A stretch of DNA of 16,073 bases from the NCBI GenBank assembly GCA_023458915.1, contig JAEWWM010000067.1, positions 1 to 16,073 on the forward strand, written 5' to 3'. Below the pieces are notes generated by a model that saw nothing but the letters and a program-made list of their open reading frames with translations, was not told where the DNA came from and ran no database searches. Below, piece after piece: positions 1-8,443 of the stretch. The position numbers and the translations under genes are program-made. This stretch comes from Bacillota bacterium. GTDB lineage: Bacteria > Bacillota > Clostridia > Oscillospirales > Acutalibacteraceae. The number at the start of each line of letters is the position of its first letter. The first letter of the stretch is position 1.

Positions 1-918
1 ATAATCCCACCATCTATCTGCAAAAGGGGCTGACATTGATTTCCATGGCTTATTTACACAGTGAAGAACTGTTGGATTTTTATAAGCTTGTTCAAGTTCA
101 TCAGCAGTATACCCATAAGAGCATAAAGAAACATTAGCCTGTTCACGAGCTTGCTTTACATTATCATAGCTATAAATTCCAAACTTTGCCGGCAAAATTC
201 CTATTTTCTTGTAACATACAACATTAATTACAGTTTGATCATGCTGGATTAACTTTTCGTTATTTTCTTCAATGAATTTTTTAAACACTTCCACCATATT
301 ATCTTTGCGAAGCTCTTTCAGATTTATCAGCATCACCCCGGCACATATACAGTGGTCATTGTCAACATCAAAACTTTTAACGGCATTAACATTATCATCC
401 AAAAAACCTTTATAATAATAGCCTTCCATATCTATTTTATACATTTCATTAAGATCATGGAATGTGAGAGTATCGCCATCTAACCACATTATTTTATCAA
501 TTTCCGGCAAAAGTTCCGAAAGTGAAAGGCGATAATAAGTCGGAGTTGTTATGCGTCCCTTATCATTTGCATTTTTGTACTGACTTCCCATATTTATAAG
601 ATTTATATGGCAACGGCTGTATTTTTCCTCTAATGTTTTTAGCTTTTCTTTATTTTCTGTTTTGAACTCAGGGGGATGCATCACATAAAAATCATATTTC
701 GTGTTTTTATTCGCGTTCTCCATTATTGAAGTCATAGCAACTATAGTCGGGTATAAATAACCGTCATCAAGCGCCATGGCTATAGAAATGTTTGATGACT
801 CACTATTTTTTTGCTGATTATTCTTAAAAAACCAAAACAGCCCCAAGCCAAGTACAGCAATGCAAAGTAAAATAGATCCCACTAAAAAGCTCTTGTTTTT
901 CACATTAAATTTCTCCAT
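1..918 (-). CDS. Membrane-anchored family 8 glycosyltransferase, 3' end cut by window
   Basis: An open frame of 306 codons runs from ATG at 918 to the window edge with no stop, so the C-terminus is missing. Residues 11-31 form one hydrophobic segment after a lysine-bearing N-terminus, a likely signal anchor. From residue 44 the protein reads as a GT8 (LgtC-like) domain. It has an opening strand ending in DDGY (51-54), the metal-binding DGD (147-149) inside WLDGDT, CAGVMLINL (192-200), HDQTVIN (226-232) and the closing HCVNKPW (286-292). This family transfers a hexose from a UDP-sugar with Mn2+ bound by the DxD motif; the acceptor is unknown. A weak AAGGA site lies about 14 bases upstream. The gene follows htrA by 41 bases and may be co-transcribed with it. 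Most GT8 enzymes are soluble and cytosolic, so the anchor is unusual. The family call is firm; acceptor and topology are not. Confidence 0.88.
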   Translation of the reverse strand, partial: MEKFNVKNKSFLVGSILLCIAVLGLGLFWFFKNNQQKNSESSNISIAMALDDGYLYPTIVAMTSIMENANKNTKYDFYVMHPPEFKTENKEKLKTLEEKYSRCHINLINMGSQYKNANDKGRITTPTYYRLSLSELLPEIDKIMWLDGDTLTFHDLNEMYKIDMEGYYYKGFLDDNVNAVKSFDVDNDHCICAGVMLINLKELRKDNMVEVFKKFIEENNEKLIQHDQTVINVVCYKKIGILPAKFGIYSYDNVKQAREQANVSLCSYGYTADELEQAYKNPTVLHCVNKPWKSMSAPFADRWWDY

Positions 919-959
919 TACTTTTTTTACATTCCTTAATATAAAAATTTGGTTCTAAT

Positions 960-2273
960 TCATGCCTGTTTAGCAACGGCGCCTTGAGTTTCACCTTTAT
1001 CTTCCAAAAGGACAACATTTACGTCAAATGAATTAGACGCTAAACGATTAGTAGATGGGCGATATATCGAAAGTTTTATGCTTTCACCAGGTTTATGGCT
1101 GTAAAGTTCTGCATAAAACACATCAAGGCTTGTAACGTTTACATTATTAATTTTAGTTATTATATCCCCCGCTTGAATTCCACTCGAAGGCAAATTGCTG
1201 TCCCTGCTTATTTCGGAAATTATAATCCCCACGGGTACGTTATAAATCTGAGCTTGATAATTACTAACCATTTTGCCTGAAAGCCCAAGCCTTACACGTC
1301 CGGGAACATAGCCTTTTTCAATTATGTCGTCAACTACGCTTTTAACAATATTACTCGGAATTGCAAATCCCATCCCTTCACAGTGCGCAACTGCAATTTT
1401 AGATGAATTTATTCCGATTATCTGACCGTACATGTTTATAAGTGGTCCACCCGAATTCCCCGGATTAATTGCGGCATCTGTTTGGATATATTTTACCAAA
1501 CTGTTGGTCGCTCCCCCCGAACAACGGTTAATTGCAGAAACGATACCTCTAGTAAGCGAACTTGCAAAATTAAGTCCTAATGGATTTCCAAGAGCAAGCG
1601 CAGAAGCGCCTACTTTAACTTCGTCAGAATTCCCGAATGCAACGGACCTTAAACCTGTTTTATCAGTCTTAATTACAGCAATATCGGTTTTGCTGTCGAA
1701 CCCAATGACTTTACCCGAAAACTCCTCATTTGTATTTAAAACTATTTTTATGTTATTTTGCCTTGAATTCCCTACCACATGCGAATTAGTAACTATATAT
1801 CCTTTTTCATTTATTATTATACCGGAGCCTTCGCTCACAGGATCAGAAACTATATCCGCTCCTGTATCGTACACGACCACACCCACAACTGATGGCGAAA
1901 CATTTGCATAAATAGTTTCTGCCGAAAGCTCGCGAGAATCAGTCGGTTTTTCTTCGAATTTTATTTCAGATACCCCGGGAGTGTGATCACTGGTATCTAA
2001 TTTTTTTTGAAAAGCATCTGAAGCGGCGTTTAAAATATTAAATCCAGGGTTAATAAGCGAGTAAATAACATACGATGCTAAAGCTACAATTAAGAAAGAA
2101 AGCACACCAATTACAGAAATAAGAAAAGTTTTAGTGCCTTTTTTTATCGAAGTCATATTTTGAAAATTTTCTTCTTCAAAATCAGCAATATCTTGCGAAT
2201 TAACATTACTTTTCACAACTGATTTTTGCGGATATTCAAACTCATTTTTTTCATCTTTAAAATCATCGTACAC
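960..2273 (-). CDS. htrA: HtrA/DegP-type membrane-anchored serine protease with PDZ domain
   Basis: The 437-residue protein has a charged cytosolic N-terminus (1-47), one membrane segment (about 48-72), a linker, a trypsin-like protease domain (about 120-315) and a C-terminal PDZ domain (about 325-420). The catalytic triad is visible as His165 in TNSHVV, Asp197 in SKTDIAV and Ser274 in PGNSGGPL. This is the layout of Gram-positive HtrA/HtrB/YyxA proteases, which degrade or refold damaged proteins outside the membrane. The start is GTG at 2273, with GGAGG at 2284-2288, ten bases upstream. The nearest in-frame ATG lies well inside the protein and would remove the N-terminus. The gene follows ftsH by about 120 bases and precedes the glycosyltransferase by 41. 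The protease family is certain; which HtrA paralogue it corresponds to cannot be decided from one copy. Confidence 0.95.
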   Translation of the reverse strand: MYDDFKDEKNEFEYPQKSVVKSNVNSQDIADFEEENFQNMTSIKKGTKTFLISVIGVLSFLIVALASYVIYSLINPGFNILNAASDAFQKKLDTSDHTPGVSEIKFEEKPTDSRELSAETIYANVSPSVVGVVVYDTGADIVSDPVSEGSGIIINEKGYIVTNSHVVGNSRQNNIKIVLNTNEEFSGKVIGFDSKTDIAVIKTDKTGLRSVAFGNSDEVKVGASALALGNPLGLNFASSLTRGIVSAINRCSGGATNSLVKYIQTDAAINPGNSGGPLINMYGQIIGINSSKIAVAHCEGMGFAIPSNIVKSVVDDIIEKGYVPGRVRLGLSGKMVSNYQAQIYNVPVGIIISEISRDSNLPSSGIQAGDIITKINNVNVTSLDVFYAELYSHKPGESIKLSIYRPSTNRLASNSFDVNVVLLEDKGETQGAVAKQA

Positions 2274-2297
2274 TTACGGAGAACCTCCCATGTATCT

Positions 2298-2328
2298 CTT
2301 ATATCCTACTCTATGTTTATTATGACAA
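2298..2328 (-). promoter_or_regulatory. Possible sigma-A promoter for htrA
   Basis: On the minus strand TTGTCA (2323-2328) lies upstream of ATATAA/TATAAG (2298-2304), with an 18-19 base spacer. That is slightly long. The site sits about 25 bases before the htrA start and just upstream of its GGAGG. It would let htrA be expressed apart from the ftsH operon. It rests on consensus matching only. Confidence 0.3.
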
Positions 2329-2396
2329 GAAGCAGCTTTAAATTGAAAATGAATTTTTGTATAAAATTCGTGGTCTGTACGGGTTTCAGAGCAGGT

Positions 2397-4256
2397 TTAT
2401 TCCGCACTTATAATTGCGCCACCCATAAGAGCTGCAAATTCATTGCTTTTGATTTTTTCATTCAAAATTAGGAAGTCTGCTACTTCATGCAATTTTTCAA
2501 GGTTATCTTTAAGTATTTTCTCAGTTTTTTCATAGCATTTTGTGATTATTTTCTTTATTTCTTCGTCAATTTTCGAAGCTGTGCTTTCGGAATAATCTTT
2601 AATGTGTCCCATATCTCTGCCGATAAAAATTTCGTCATTTTTTGAGCCATAAACAATCGGACCTATAATATCGCTCATACCATAACGTGTAACCATTGAG
2701 TGAGCTATCTTCGTTGCCTGCTCAATGTCGCTTGATGCTCCGGTCGATATGTCGCCAAGTACAAGATTTTCCGCTGCTCTTCCGCCCATTAAAACAACTA
2801 TGCTTTCGAGCATTTTATTTTTAGAAACATACGTTTCGTCCTTTTCAGGTATGTGCATTGTATAACCGCCCGCCATGCCGCGCGGGATAATCGACACTTC
2901 ATAAACTTTATCCTGAGTTTTGCAAAAATATGTTGCAATTGCGTGGCCACCTTCGTGGTAAGCGGTAAGCTTTTTTTCATCCTCGGTGATTATTCTTGAC
3001 CTTTTTTCTGTGCCCATCACAACTTTAATCGTGGCTTCTTCAATTTCTTTCATTGTAATTGCTTTAAGCCCGCGCCGAACTGCCAAAAGAGCTGATTCAT
3101 TAATTAAATTTTCAAGGTCAGCACCCGTAAACCCAGCTGTGGATTTAGCAATGGTTTTAAGGCTTACGTCTGGGGCAAAAGGTTTGCCTTTCGAGTGAAC
3201 TCTTAGGATTTCTTCGCGGCCTTTCATATCAGGTCTATTAACAACTACTTGCCTGTCGAATCTGCCAGGGCGCATAAGCGCAGGATCTAGAATATCAGGT
3301 CTATTGGTTGCTGCTATCACAATAATGCCTTCATTAACGCCAAAGCCGTCCATTTCCACAAGAAGTTGATTGAGAGTCTGCTCTCTTTCGTCGTGCCCGC
3401 CGCCAAGGCCTGCTCCTCTTTGACGTCCGACTGCATCAATTTCGTCTATGAAAATAATGCATGGTGAAGCTTTTTTTGCCTGCTCAAAAAGGTCGCGCAC
3501 GCGCGAAGCTCCTACACCGACAAACATTTCAACAAAATCCGAACCCGACATTGAAAAAAATGGAACATTAGCTTCGCCCGCAACAGCCCTTGCAAGTAAT
3601 GTCTTTCCTGTTCCCGGCGGACCAATAAGCAACACGCCTTTTGGAATTCTCGCGCCGAGTTCACCGTATTTTTTCGGATTTTTAAGAAAATCGACAATTT
3701 CAGAAAGTTCTTCTTTTTCTTCATCAGCTCCGGCAACATCAGCAAAGGTTGCTTTTCTTCTCTCGTTTGCCATATTTTTTGCCTTAGCTTTTCCGAAACC
3801 AAACTGTTTGCCGTCACCGCCCATAATTGTAATTCTGCGCATGAAAAGCCAGCCTACGAAGCATAACATAAGTACCGGTAAAATCACAAATGAAAATGTG
3901 CTTAAAATCCAAGACGTTTCTGCGGGTTTCGTCAAGTTATATACCATCGGCGAATTCGGATTTTCCTGATTATATTCTTTTATATAATCTTTAATATCAC
4001 TATATATGAGATTTACGCTCGGAGCAGTATAATACACTGTGCTGCCGTCTTTAAGCTTTATTTCCATACTACCTGAGCCAAGATTCATATTATATTCAGT
4101 TACCTGATGATTTTTAAAATCATTAATAATCTCAGAGTAATTGTATGTTTTTTGAGGCGTTATTCCGTTTATTAGCGCAATAATCAAAATTATAAGAAGC
4201 GGCAAACCTAAAAACATTGCCATACTTCTTAGCACTTTATTTTTATCGTTATCCAA
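2397..4256 (-). CDS. ftsH: ATP-dependent zinc metalloprotease FtsH
   Basis: This is a complete FtsH of about 619 residues. Membrane segments lie near 15-31 and 118-139 with a small extracellular domain between them. The AAA+ module follows with Walker A GPPGTGKT (212-219), Walker B IIFIDEID (267-274) and the second region of homology from ATNRPD to GRFD (316-334). The peptidase domain carries the zinc motif HEGGH (434-438), with Asp510 in SSDIEQAT as likely third ligand. FtsH is a hexameric membrane protease that extracts and degrades membrane and regulatory proteins. The start is uncertain. TTG at 4256 has AGGAG eleven bases upstream (4268-4272). In-frame GTG at 4268 overlaps that site, and TTG at 4283 has no visible site. 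The gene follows hpt by about 60 bases, the tilS-hpt-ftsH order common in Bacillota. Identity is certain. Confidence 0.96.
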   Translation of the reverse strand: MDNDKNKVLRSMAMFLGLPLLIILIIALINGITPQKTYNYSEIINDFKNHQVTEYNMNLGSGSMEIKLKDGSTVYYTAPSVNLIYSDIKDYIKEYNQENPNSPMVYNLTKPAETSWILSTFSFVILPVLMLCFVGWLFMRRITIMGGDGKQFGFGKAKAKNMANERRKATFADVAGADEEKEELSEIVDFLKNPKKYGELGARIPKGVLLIGPPGTGKTLLARAVAGEANVPFFSMSGSDFVEMFVGVGASRVRDLFEQAKKASPCIIFIDEIDAVGRQRGAGLGGGHDEREQTLNQLLVEMDGFGVNEGIIVIAATNRPDILDPALMRPGRFDRQVVVNRPDMKGREEILRVHSKGKPFAPDVSLKTIAKSTAGFTGADLENLINESALLAVRRGLKAITMKEIEEATIKVVMGTEKRSRIITEDEKKLTAYHEGGHAIATYFCKTQDKVYEVSIIPRGMAGGYTMHIPEKDETYVSKNKMLESIVVLMGGRAAENLVLGDISTGASSDIEQATKIAHSMVTRYGMSDIIGPIVYGSKNDEIFIGRDMGHIKDYSESTASKIDEEIKKIITKCYEKTEKILKDNLEKLHEVADFLILNEKIKSNEFAALMGGAIISAE

Positions 4257-4317
4257 CTCTAATTTCACTCCTATATTTACCAATCATAAAAATCACAAAA
4301 ATTTATTAATGTGTTAC

Positions 4318-4851
4318 TTATATATACTTCGGGTTGAGAACTCCTATGAAAGGCAAATTTCTGTACTTTTCGTTATAATCAAGACCGTATCCCACTACAA
4401 ATTCATCAGGGATCTCATGTCCCACGTACTGCGCTTGAATACTCGCTTTTCTGGAATTTGGCTTATCAAGCAGAGTACAGATTTTCATGCTTCTAGGACT
4501 TCTCGAACTGAGCATTTTTGTGATGCATTTAAGAGTATACCCGCTTTCAAGAATATCTTCAACTATAAGAACGTCAAAATCTTTTACGTCAATGTTTAAA
4601 TCTTTTAAAATGTTAATATTTCCGCCACCATTTGTTGTGCCGTTGTAACTGGAAACCGCCATAAAATCTATCTTGCATGGGATAGTAATCTCGCGCATTA
4701 AATCCGTCATAAAAACAACAGAGCCTTTTAAAAGGCTAATCATTAAAAGATTTTTGTCTTTATAATCGCAACTTATTTCCTCACCTAGTCTTTTTACCGT
4801 ACCTGCCAGTTCTTCTTTATTTAAAACTATTTTTGTTATAAAATCCATCAT
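4318..4851 (-). CDS. hpt: Hypoxanthine phosphoribosyltransferase
   Basis: The 177-residue protein is full length for bacterial Hpt, which makes IMP or GMP from hypoxanthine or guanine and PRPP in purine salvage. The PRPP-binding signature is VLIVEDILESGYTL (94-107), with the ribose-binding acidic pair Glu98-Asp99. The PPi-contacting stretch LLKGS lies at 40-44, and the flexible-loop segment SSYNG at 67-71. The usual Asp of the (D)TG/(D)SG signature is Glu102 here, a conservative change at the general-base position. Two ATG codons in tandem (4851 and 4848) can start the gene. AAGGAG lies 13 bases before the first, inside the end of tilS. Only one base separates the tilS stop from this start, so translation is probably coupled. 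Members of the family next to tilS and ftsH are normally annotated hpt. Confidence 0.95.
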   Translation of the reverse strand: MMDFITKIVLNKEELAGTVKRLGEEISCDYKDKNLLMISLLKGSVVFMTDLMREITIPCKIDFMAVSSYNGTTNGGGNINILKDLNIDVKDFDVLIVEDILESGYTLKCITKMLSSRSPRSMKICTLLDKPNSRKASIQAQYVGHEIPDEFVVGYGLDYNEKYRNLPFIGVLNPKYI

Positions 4852-4852
4852 T

Positions 4853-6220
4853 TTACTTTATCGGCTCCTTATAAATCATAGCTACTTTTTTAGTGTTCTC
4901 ATTCACCATATAATTTTTTGAAACACCCACATCGTCAATCCACACGATTTCATCTTTAAAAGCGATTAAAGGGATCTTATTCCTTTGATCTTCAGAAATT
5001 TTTAACTCATTAAAAAGTTTTTTTACGCTTTTTGTAACGTTTCTAAAGGGTAAAGTGAACTTATCCCCTGTCCTGCGATTTCTAATAATGCTTCCTTTAG
5101 GTAATTTTTCAAAATCAAAAGCGTATCTAACTTTTTCGTCATTTTTTAACTTTAAACTCTGATATTCTGAAAAAGTTATAACTTTAATTATGATATTTAC
5201 GCCTATCTCTGTCAAGAAATTAAATTCTTCTAAAGGATATTCCCAATTTAGGCTATGTATTGTTTCAACTTCATCTTTAATCTGTAAGTTACCATTTTTA
5301 TTAACAATTTTCACTTTAACCGGCAAAGTAACTTCAAGTGAAAAGCCGTCTATAATGTTGCCAACTAAATTTATATGTTTTTGCTCCGGATGTTTTAAAG
5401 TATAGTTTTTAATAATTTTAGCAATAGTACGATTTTTTATAGAATTTGGCAAATTTTTTAATTTTTCGATGCAGTATCCGGTTTTATTTTTTGCTAATTT
5501 AAGCGCCTCGTCGGCCTTTTCGTCAAGATATTTTTCGTCTTCAAAAAGGGAATTTAAAGTCCTATAAGCGGCATTTTCAAAATTTGGATTAATGCTTTTC
5601 AAATAAGGAATAACATCAAGTCTTATTTTGTTGCGAGTATATTTTTTTTCAAAATTTGAGCTGTCGTGAATGAAGTTTAAATTATTTTCAATGCAATATT
5701 TTTCAATTTCCGCACGGGTAACATTTATAAGCGGCCTTATAATGTTGCCTCTGACCGCAGGAATTCCACAAAGACCTTTAAGAGCAGCGCCTCTTGTGAA
5801 ATTTAAAAGAAAAGTTTCGCAGCTATCCGAAAGAGTGTGCGCCGTTGCAATTTTTGTAAAAGAATCTTCGGCAAAAGATTCAAAAATTTCGTACCTTGCC
5901 TTTCTCCCGGCTTCCTCAAGTCCTATTTTATTGTTTTTAGCAAGCTTAGCCACATCAATTTTTTTAACAATTATTTTTATCCCAAATTTTTCGCAGAAAG
6001 ATACAGCAAAATCTTCATCCCTTAGTGCTTCCTCATCACGAAGTCCGTGGTTTACATGAATGGCGGTAATTGCAAATTTTTTTTCTTTATCACTTACAAA
6101 AAAATACAGAAAGTGAAGAAGAGCGACTGAATCCGCTCCTCCTGAAAATCCGACTATTATTTTTTTTGCGTTTTTAATCATATCGAACTTTTTTATAGTT
6201 TCAAAAGTTTTAGAAATCAT
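4853..6220 (-). CDS. tilS: tRNA(Ile)-lysidine synthetase TilS
   Basis: The 455-residue protein has the N-type ATP pyrophosphatase P-loop SGGADS at 26-31, an adenylation core, a middle helical domain and a C-terminal domain (about 370-455) with the TilS_C pattern RNRRTGDKF. TilS uses ATP and lysine to convert the wobble cytidine of the AUA-decoding tRNA-Ile to lysidine, an essential step. The frame stays open 48 codons further upstream, but ATG at 6220 is the better start. It has AAGGAGGT a few bases ahead, and the P-loop then falls near residue 26, as is usual. The extra codons would only be a second reading of dnaB. The gene overlaps the end of dnaB by 11 bases (6210-6220), and its stop is one base before the hpt start, so dnaB-tilS-hpt are probably translated as one coupled unit. 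Confidence 0.94.
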   Translation of the reverse strand: MISKTFETIKKFDMIKNAKKIIVGFSGGADSVALLHFLYFFVSDKEKKFAITAIHVNHGLRDEEALRDEDFAVSFCEKFGIKIIVKKIDVAKLAKNNKIGLEEAGRKARYEIFESFAEDSFTKIATAHTLSDSCETFLLNFTRGAALKGLCGIPAVRGNIIRPLINVTRAEIEKYCIENNLNFIHDSSNFEKKYTRNKIRLDVIPYLKSINPNFENAAYRTLNSLFEDEKYLDEKADEALKLAKNKTGYCIEKLKNLPNSIKNRTIAKIIKNYTLKHPEQKHINLVGNIIDGFSLEVTLPVKVKIVNKNGNLQIKDEVETIHSLNWEYPLEEFNFLTEIGVNIIIKVITFSEYQSLKLKNDEKVRYAFDFEKLPKGSIIRNRRTGDKFTLPFRNVTKSVKKLFNELKISEDQRNKIPLIAFKDEIVWIDDVGVSKNYMVNENTKKVAMIYKEPIK

Positions 6221-7577
6221 TTCGCATGACCTCCTTAGCAGTGAAACGCATAAATTCTCCCTGCCAGTGAAGCGGAACTGATCTGGTTTCGCCGTGCCTA
6301 TTTTTGGCAATAATGCATTCACCACTGTTTTTGTCGTGATCTTCCGCGACATCACCAGTTTCATAATATCCTTCTCTATATAAAAACATCACTATATCAG
6401 CATCCTGCTCAATTGAACCTGAATCTCTAAGATCTGAAAGAACCGGCCTATGGTTAGTTCTTTGCTCGCTCGCCCTTGAAAGCTGGGAAAGTGTTAAAAC
6501 AGGGACATCAAGCTCTTTCGCCATAATTTTAAGGTTTCTCGTTATTTCAGAAACTTCTTGTACGCGATTATCAATTCGTTTCGCGCTGGACATAAGCTGC
6601 AAATAATCGACAATAACCAGATCAGCATTACCAAGACGCCTGAGTTTTGCTTTCATCTCAGGAATAGTAATTCCGGGGGTATCATCTATATAAATTGGCG
6701 CTTTTGACAAAATATCACCAGCTTCAATGAGCCGCACCCATTCTTTATCGCTTAGCTTTCCGAGACGCAAATTTTGCCCCGGGATTTGAGCCTTTGCTGA
6801 AAGCATTCTTGAAACAAGTTGCTCTTTAGACATTTCAAGCGAGAAAAACGCAACCTTTTTTTCTTTTACAATTGCCACGTGTTCGGCAATATTAAGCGAA
6901 AAACTTGTTTTCCCCATACCTGGCCTGGAAGCTAAAAGTATAAAATCTGTTTTATTAAGGCCCATTATAACTCTGTCGAGATCCTTAATACCCGTTGGTA
7001 ATCCACTATACTCTTCGCTGGCTTGGGAGTTAAGGTTATCAATCCTATCAAAAGTTTGAACAATTATTTCGTTAATTTTTTGAAGCCCTCTAGTATCTTT
7101 ACCGCGGCGTATATCAAAAATTTTTTGCTCAGCGGAGTTCAAAAGCTCTGCGGAATCAATCTCACCACTTGAAGTATCGTCAATAATTTCCCTTGCAGTG
7201 TTCATAAGCATTCTAATATTATATTTATCGCGTACAATATCTGCGTAAAATTCAACATTCGAAACTGATGGAACAATTTGCGCAAGCTGTAAAAGATAAG
7301 ATTTAAAATTTGTAGAGTCTACGTCATCTTGAATTCTAAGCTTGTCAAGTACTGTAATATAATCTACAGGCTGACCAATTGTGAACATATCAATCATTGC
7401 AGAATATATGGCTTTGTGATTCGCAAGATAAAAATAGTCCGGATGAATTAAAATCTCCGCGACTTTATTAAGGCAGCTCGAATCTATAAGTATTGAACCC
7501 AGCACAGACTGTTCAGCTTCAAGGCTATATTGAAGCCTAAAACCGTCAAAATCTGTATTTACGCCACTTACATCCAT
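6210..7577 (-). CDS. dnaB: Replicative DNA helicase DnaB
   Basis: The 455-residue protein matches the length and layout of DnaB (DnaC in Bacillus naming). A helical N-terminal domain (about 12-115) opens with the typical SLEAEQSVLGSIL. A linker leads to the RecA-like motor with Walker A SRPGMGKT (217-224), the FFSLEMS segment (244-250), Walker B VIVDYLQLM (321-329), SQLSR (364-368) and the C-terminal KNRHGET (425-431). It forms the hexameric helicase that unwinds DNA at replication forks. The ATG at 7577 has GAGGT six bases upstream. The gene lies 64 bases after tdk with no clear terminator between. Its 3' end overlaps the start of tilS. It reads as a normal chromosomal copy, not a phage helicase. 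Confidence 0.96.
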   Translation of the reverse strand: MDVSGVNTDFDGFRLQYSLEAEQSVLGSILIDSSCLNKVAEILIHPDYFYLANHKAIYSAMIDMFTIGQPVDYITVLDKLRIQDDVDSTNFKSYLLQLAQIVPSVSNVEFYADIVRDKYNIRMLMNTAREIIDDTSSGEIDSAELLNSAEQKIFDIRRGKDTRGLQKINEIIVQTFDRIDNLNSQASEEYSGLPTGIKDLDRVIMGLNKTDFILLASRPGMGKTSFSLNIAEHVAIVKEKKVAFFSLEMSKEQLVSRMLSAKAQIPGQNLRLGKLSDKEWVRLIEAGDILSKAPIYIDDTPGITIPEMKAKLRRLGNADLVIVDYLQLMSSAKRIDNRVQEVSEITRNLKIMAKELDVPVLTLSQLSRASEQRTNHRPVLSDLRDSGSIEQDADIVMFLYREGYYETGDVAEDHDKNSGECIIAKNRHGETRSVPLHWQGEFMRFTAKEVMRNDF

Positions 7578-7641
7578 CTTTTTACCTCATGTATTTTATA
7601 AAGTTTATAATATTATACCTAAAATTCTGCTAACCATTTTT

Positions 7642-8202
7642 TTATATTTTGCCTTTCATCCAGCACTTATGGCAAAGGGTAATATATTTTTCTTCTCCAC
7701 CTATATCAATAATATCGCCTTCATAAATTATTTTTTCACCCGAATACCTAGCGTTAACTACAGCTTTTGTTCCGCATTTACTGCACATTGACTGAATTTC
7801 CCGAATGGTATCGCAAACTTCGATTATTCTTTTGCTTCCTTCAAAAAGATGACCCGTATAATTGTTTTTCAAACCATAGCACATAACCATAATGCCGTTA
7901 TCGGCAAGCTCACGCAGCTCGTCCACTTGAGCTCCAGATAAAAATTGTGCTTCATCAATCATTATTATGTCAAAATTATTTTTGCCACCAAGAGTTTTTT
8001 CGACCGTAGCTTCCCTATCAAGAAAAAACGCTTCGCTCGAAAGTCCAATGCGCGATTTTATCAAAATTTTTCCGTTCCTTGTATCAAGACTTGGTTTTAA
8101 AAGGGCAACTTTTCGCCCGCGTTCTTCAAAGTTAAATTTTTTCATAAGAGCGTTCGCCGTCTTGCTCGATCCCATAACCCCATAATAAAAATACATTTTC
8201 AA
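7642..8202 (-). CDS. tdk: Thymidine kinase
   Basis: The 186-residue protein is a type II thymidine kinase. The P-loop is GVMGSSKT (8-15). The second nucleotide-binding motif MIDEAQF (81-87) contains catalytic Glu84. The lasso segment YGLKNNYTGHLFEGS lies at 109-123. A structural zinc site is formed by Cys140/Cys143 and Cys177/Cys180. It phosphorylates thymidine to dTMP in the salvage pathway. The start is TTG at 8202 or ATG two codons later at 8196. GGGTGA lies about nine bases before the TTG, which fits that codon better, and the extra residues Met-Lys suit the family's short N-terminus. No convincing promoter was seen in the 80 bases upstream, where the divergent decayed fragment begins. 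Confidence 0.94.
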   Translation of the reverse strand: MKMYFYYGVMGSSKTANALMKKFNFEERGRKVALLKPSLDTRNGKILIKSRIGLSSEAFFLDREATVEKTLGGKNNFDIIMIDEAQFLSGAQVDELRELADNGIMVMCYGLKNNYTGHLFEGSKRIIEVCDTIREIQSMCSKCGTKAVVNARYSGEKIIYEGDIIDIGGEEKYITLCHKCWMKGKI

Positions 8203-8283
8203 AATTTATATCACCCTTATGTTACTAAATATACTTTTTACGTAGCTTTCATTTGTATAAAGTACCAAAATCATACATAAAAA

Positions 8284-8443
8284 ATGATTTTAACAGACGT
8301 CGCAAAAATGTTCAAGATCTCGTTTATAAAGACAGTGCTAAACAAAGATCGTGAACAAATTTTTAAAATTAAAAACAGTAAAAATTGAACAGCTAAGATT
8401 TTTAAATTACTTCACTGCCAAAGGGATTAAAAAATCAGATTAG
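8284..8443 (+). pseudogene. Possible decayed LacI-family DNA-binding domain
   Basis: ATG at 8284 opens 34 codons ending at TGA 8386-8388. They contain TDVAKMFKIS followed by KTVLNKDREQIFKI. A second frame, shifted by one base (8381-8443), reads KIEQLRFLNYFTAKGIKK before TAG. Joined across the frameshift, these resemble the N-terminal helix-turn-helix of LacI/PurR regulators, whose pattern is xDVAKxAGVS...VLN...ExxREKI...IEELxYxPNxxARxLK. The sensor domain is absent. The fragment runs divergently from tdk, and its tail overlaps the last 17 bases of the converging gene that ends at 8427. The similarity was judged by eye from memory of the family and is moderate, so chance remains possible. Confidence 0.4.

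Noticed and set aside
1432..1911. Long open frame on the plus strand opposite htrA
   Set aside because: It lies wholly antisense to the catalytic domain of htrA and shows no ribosome binding site or recognisable domain.
3448..3969. Plus-strand open frame opposite ftsH
   Set aside because: Antisense shadow of the AAA+ domain; its composition mirrors the ftsH codons.
6221..6364. 48-codon N-terminal extension of TilS inside dnaB
   Set aside because: It is a shadow of the dnaB 3' end. ATG 6220 has a strong AAGGAGGT site and puts the P-loop at the usual position.
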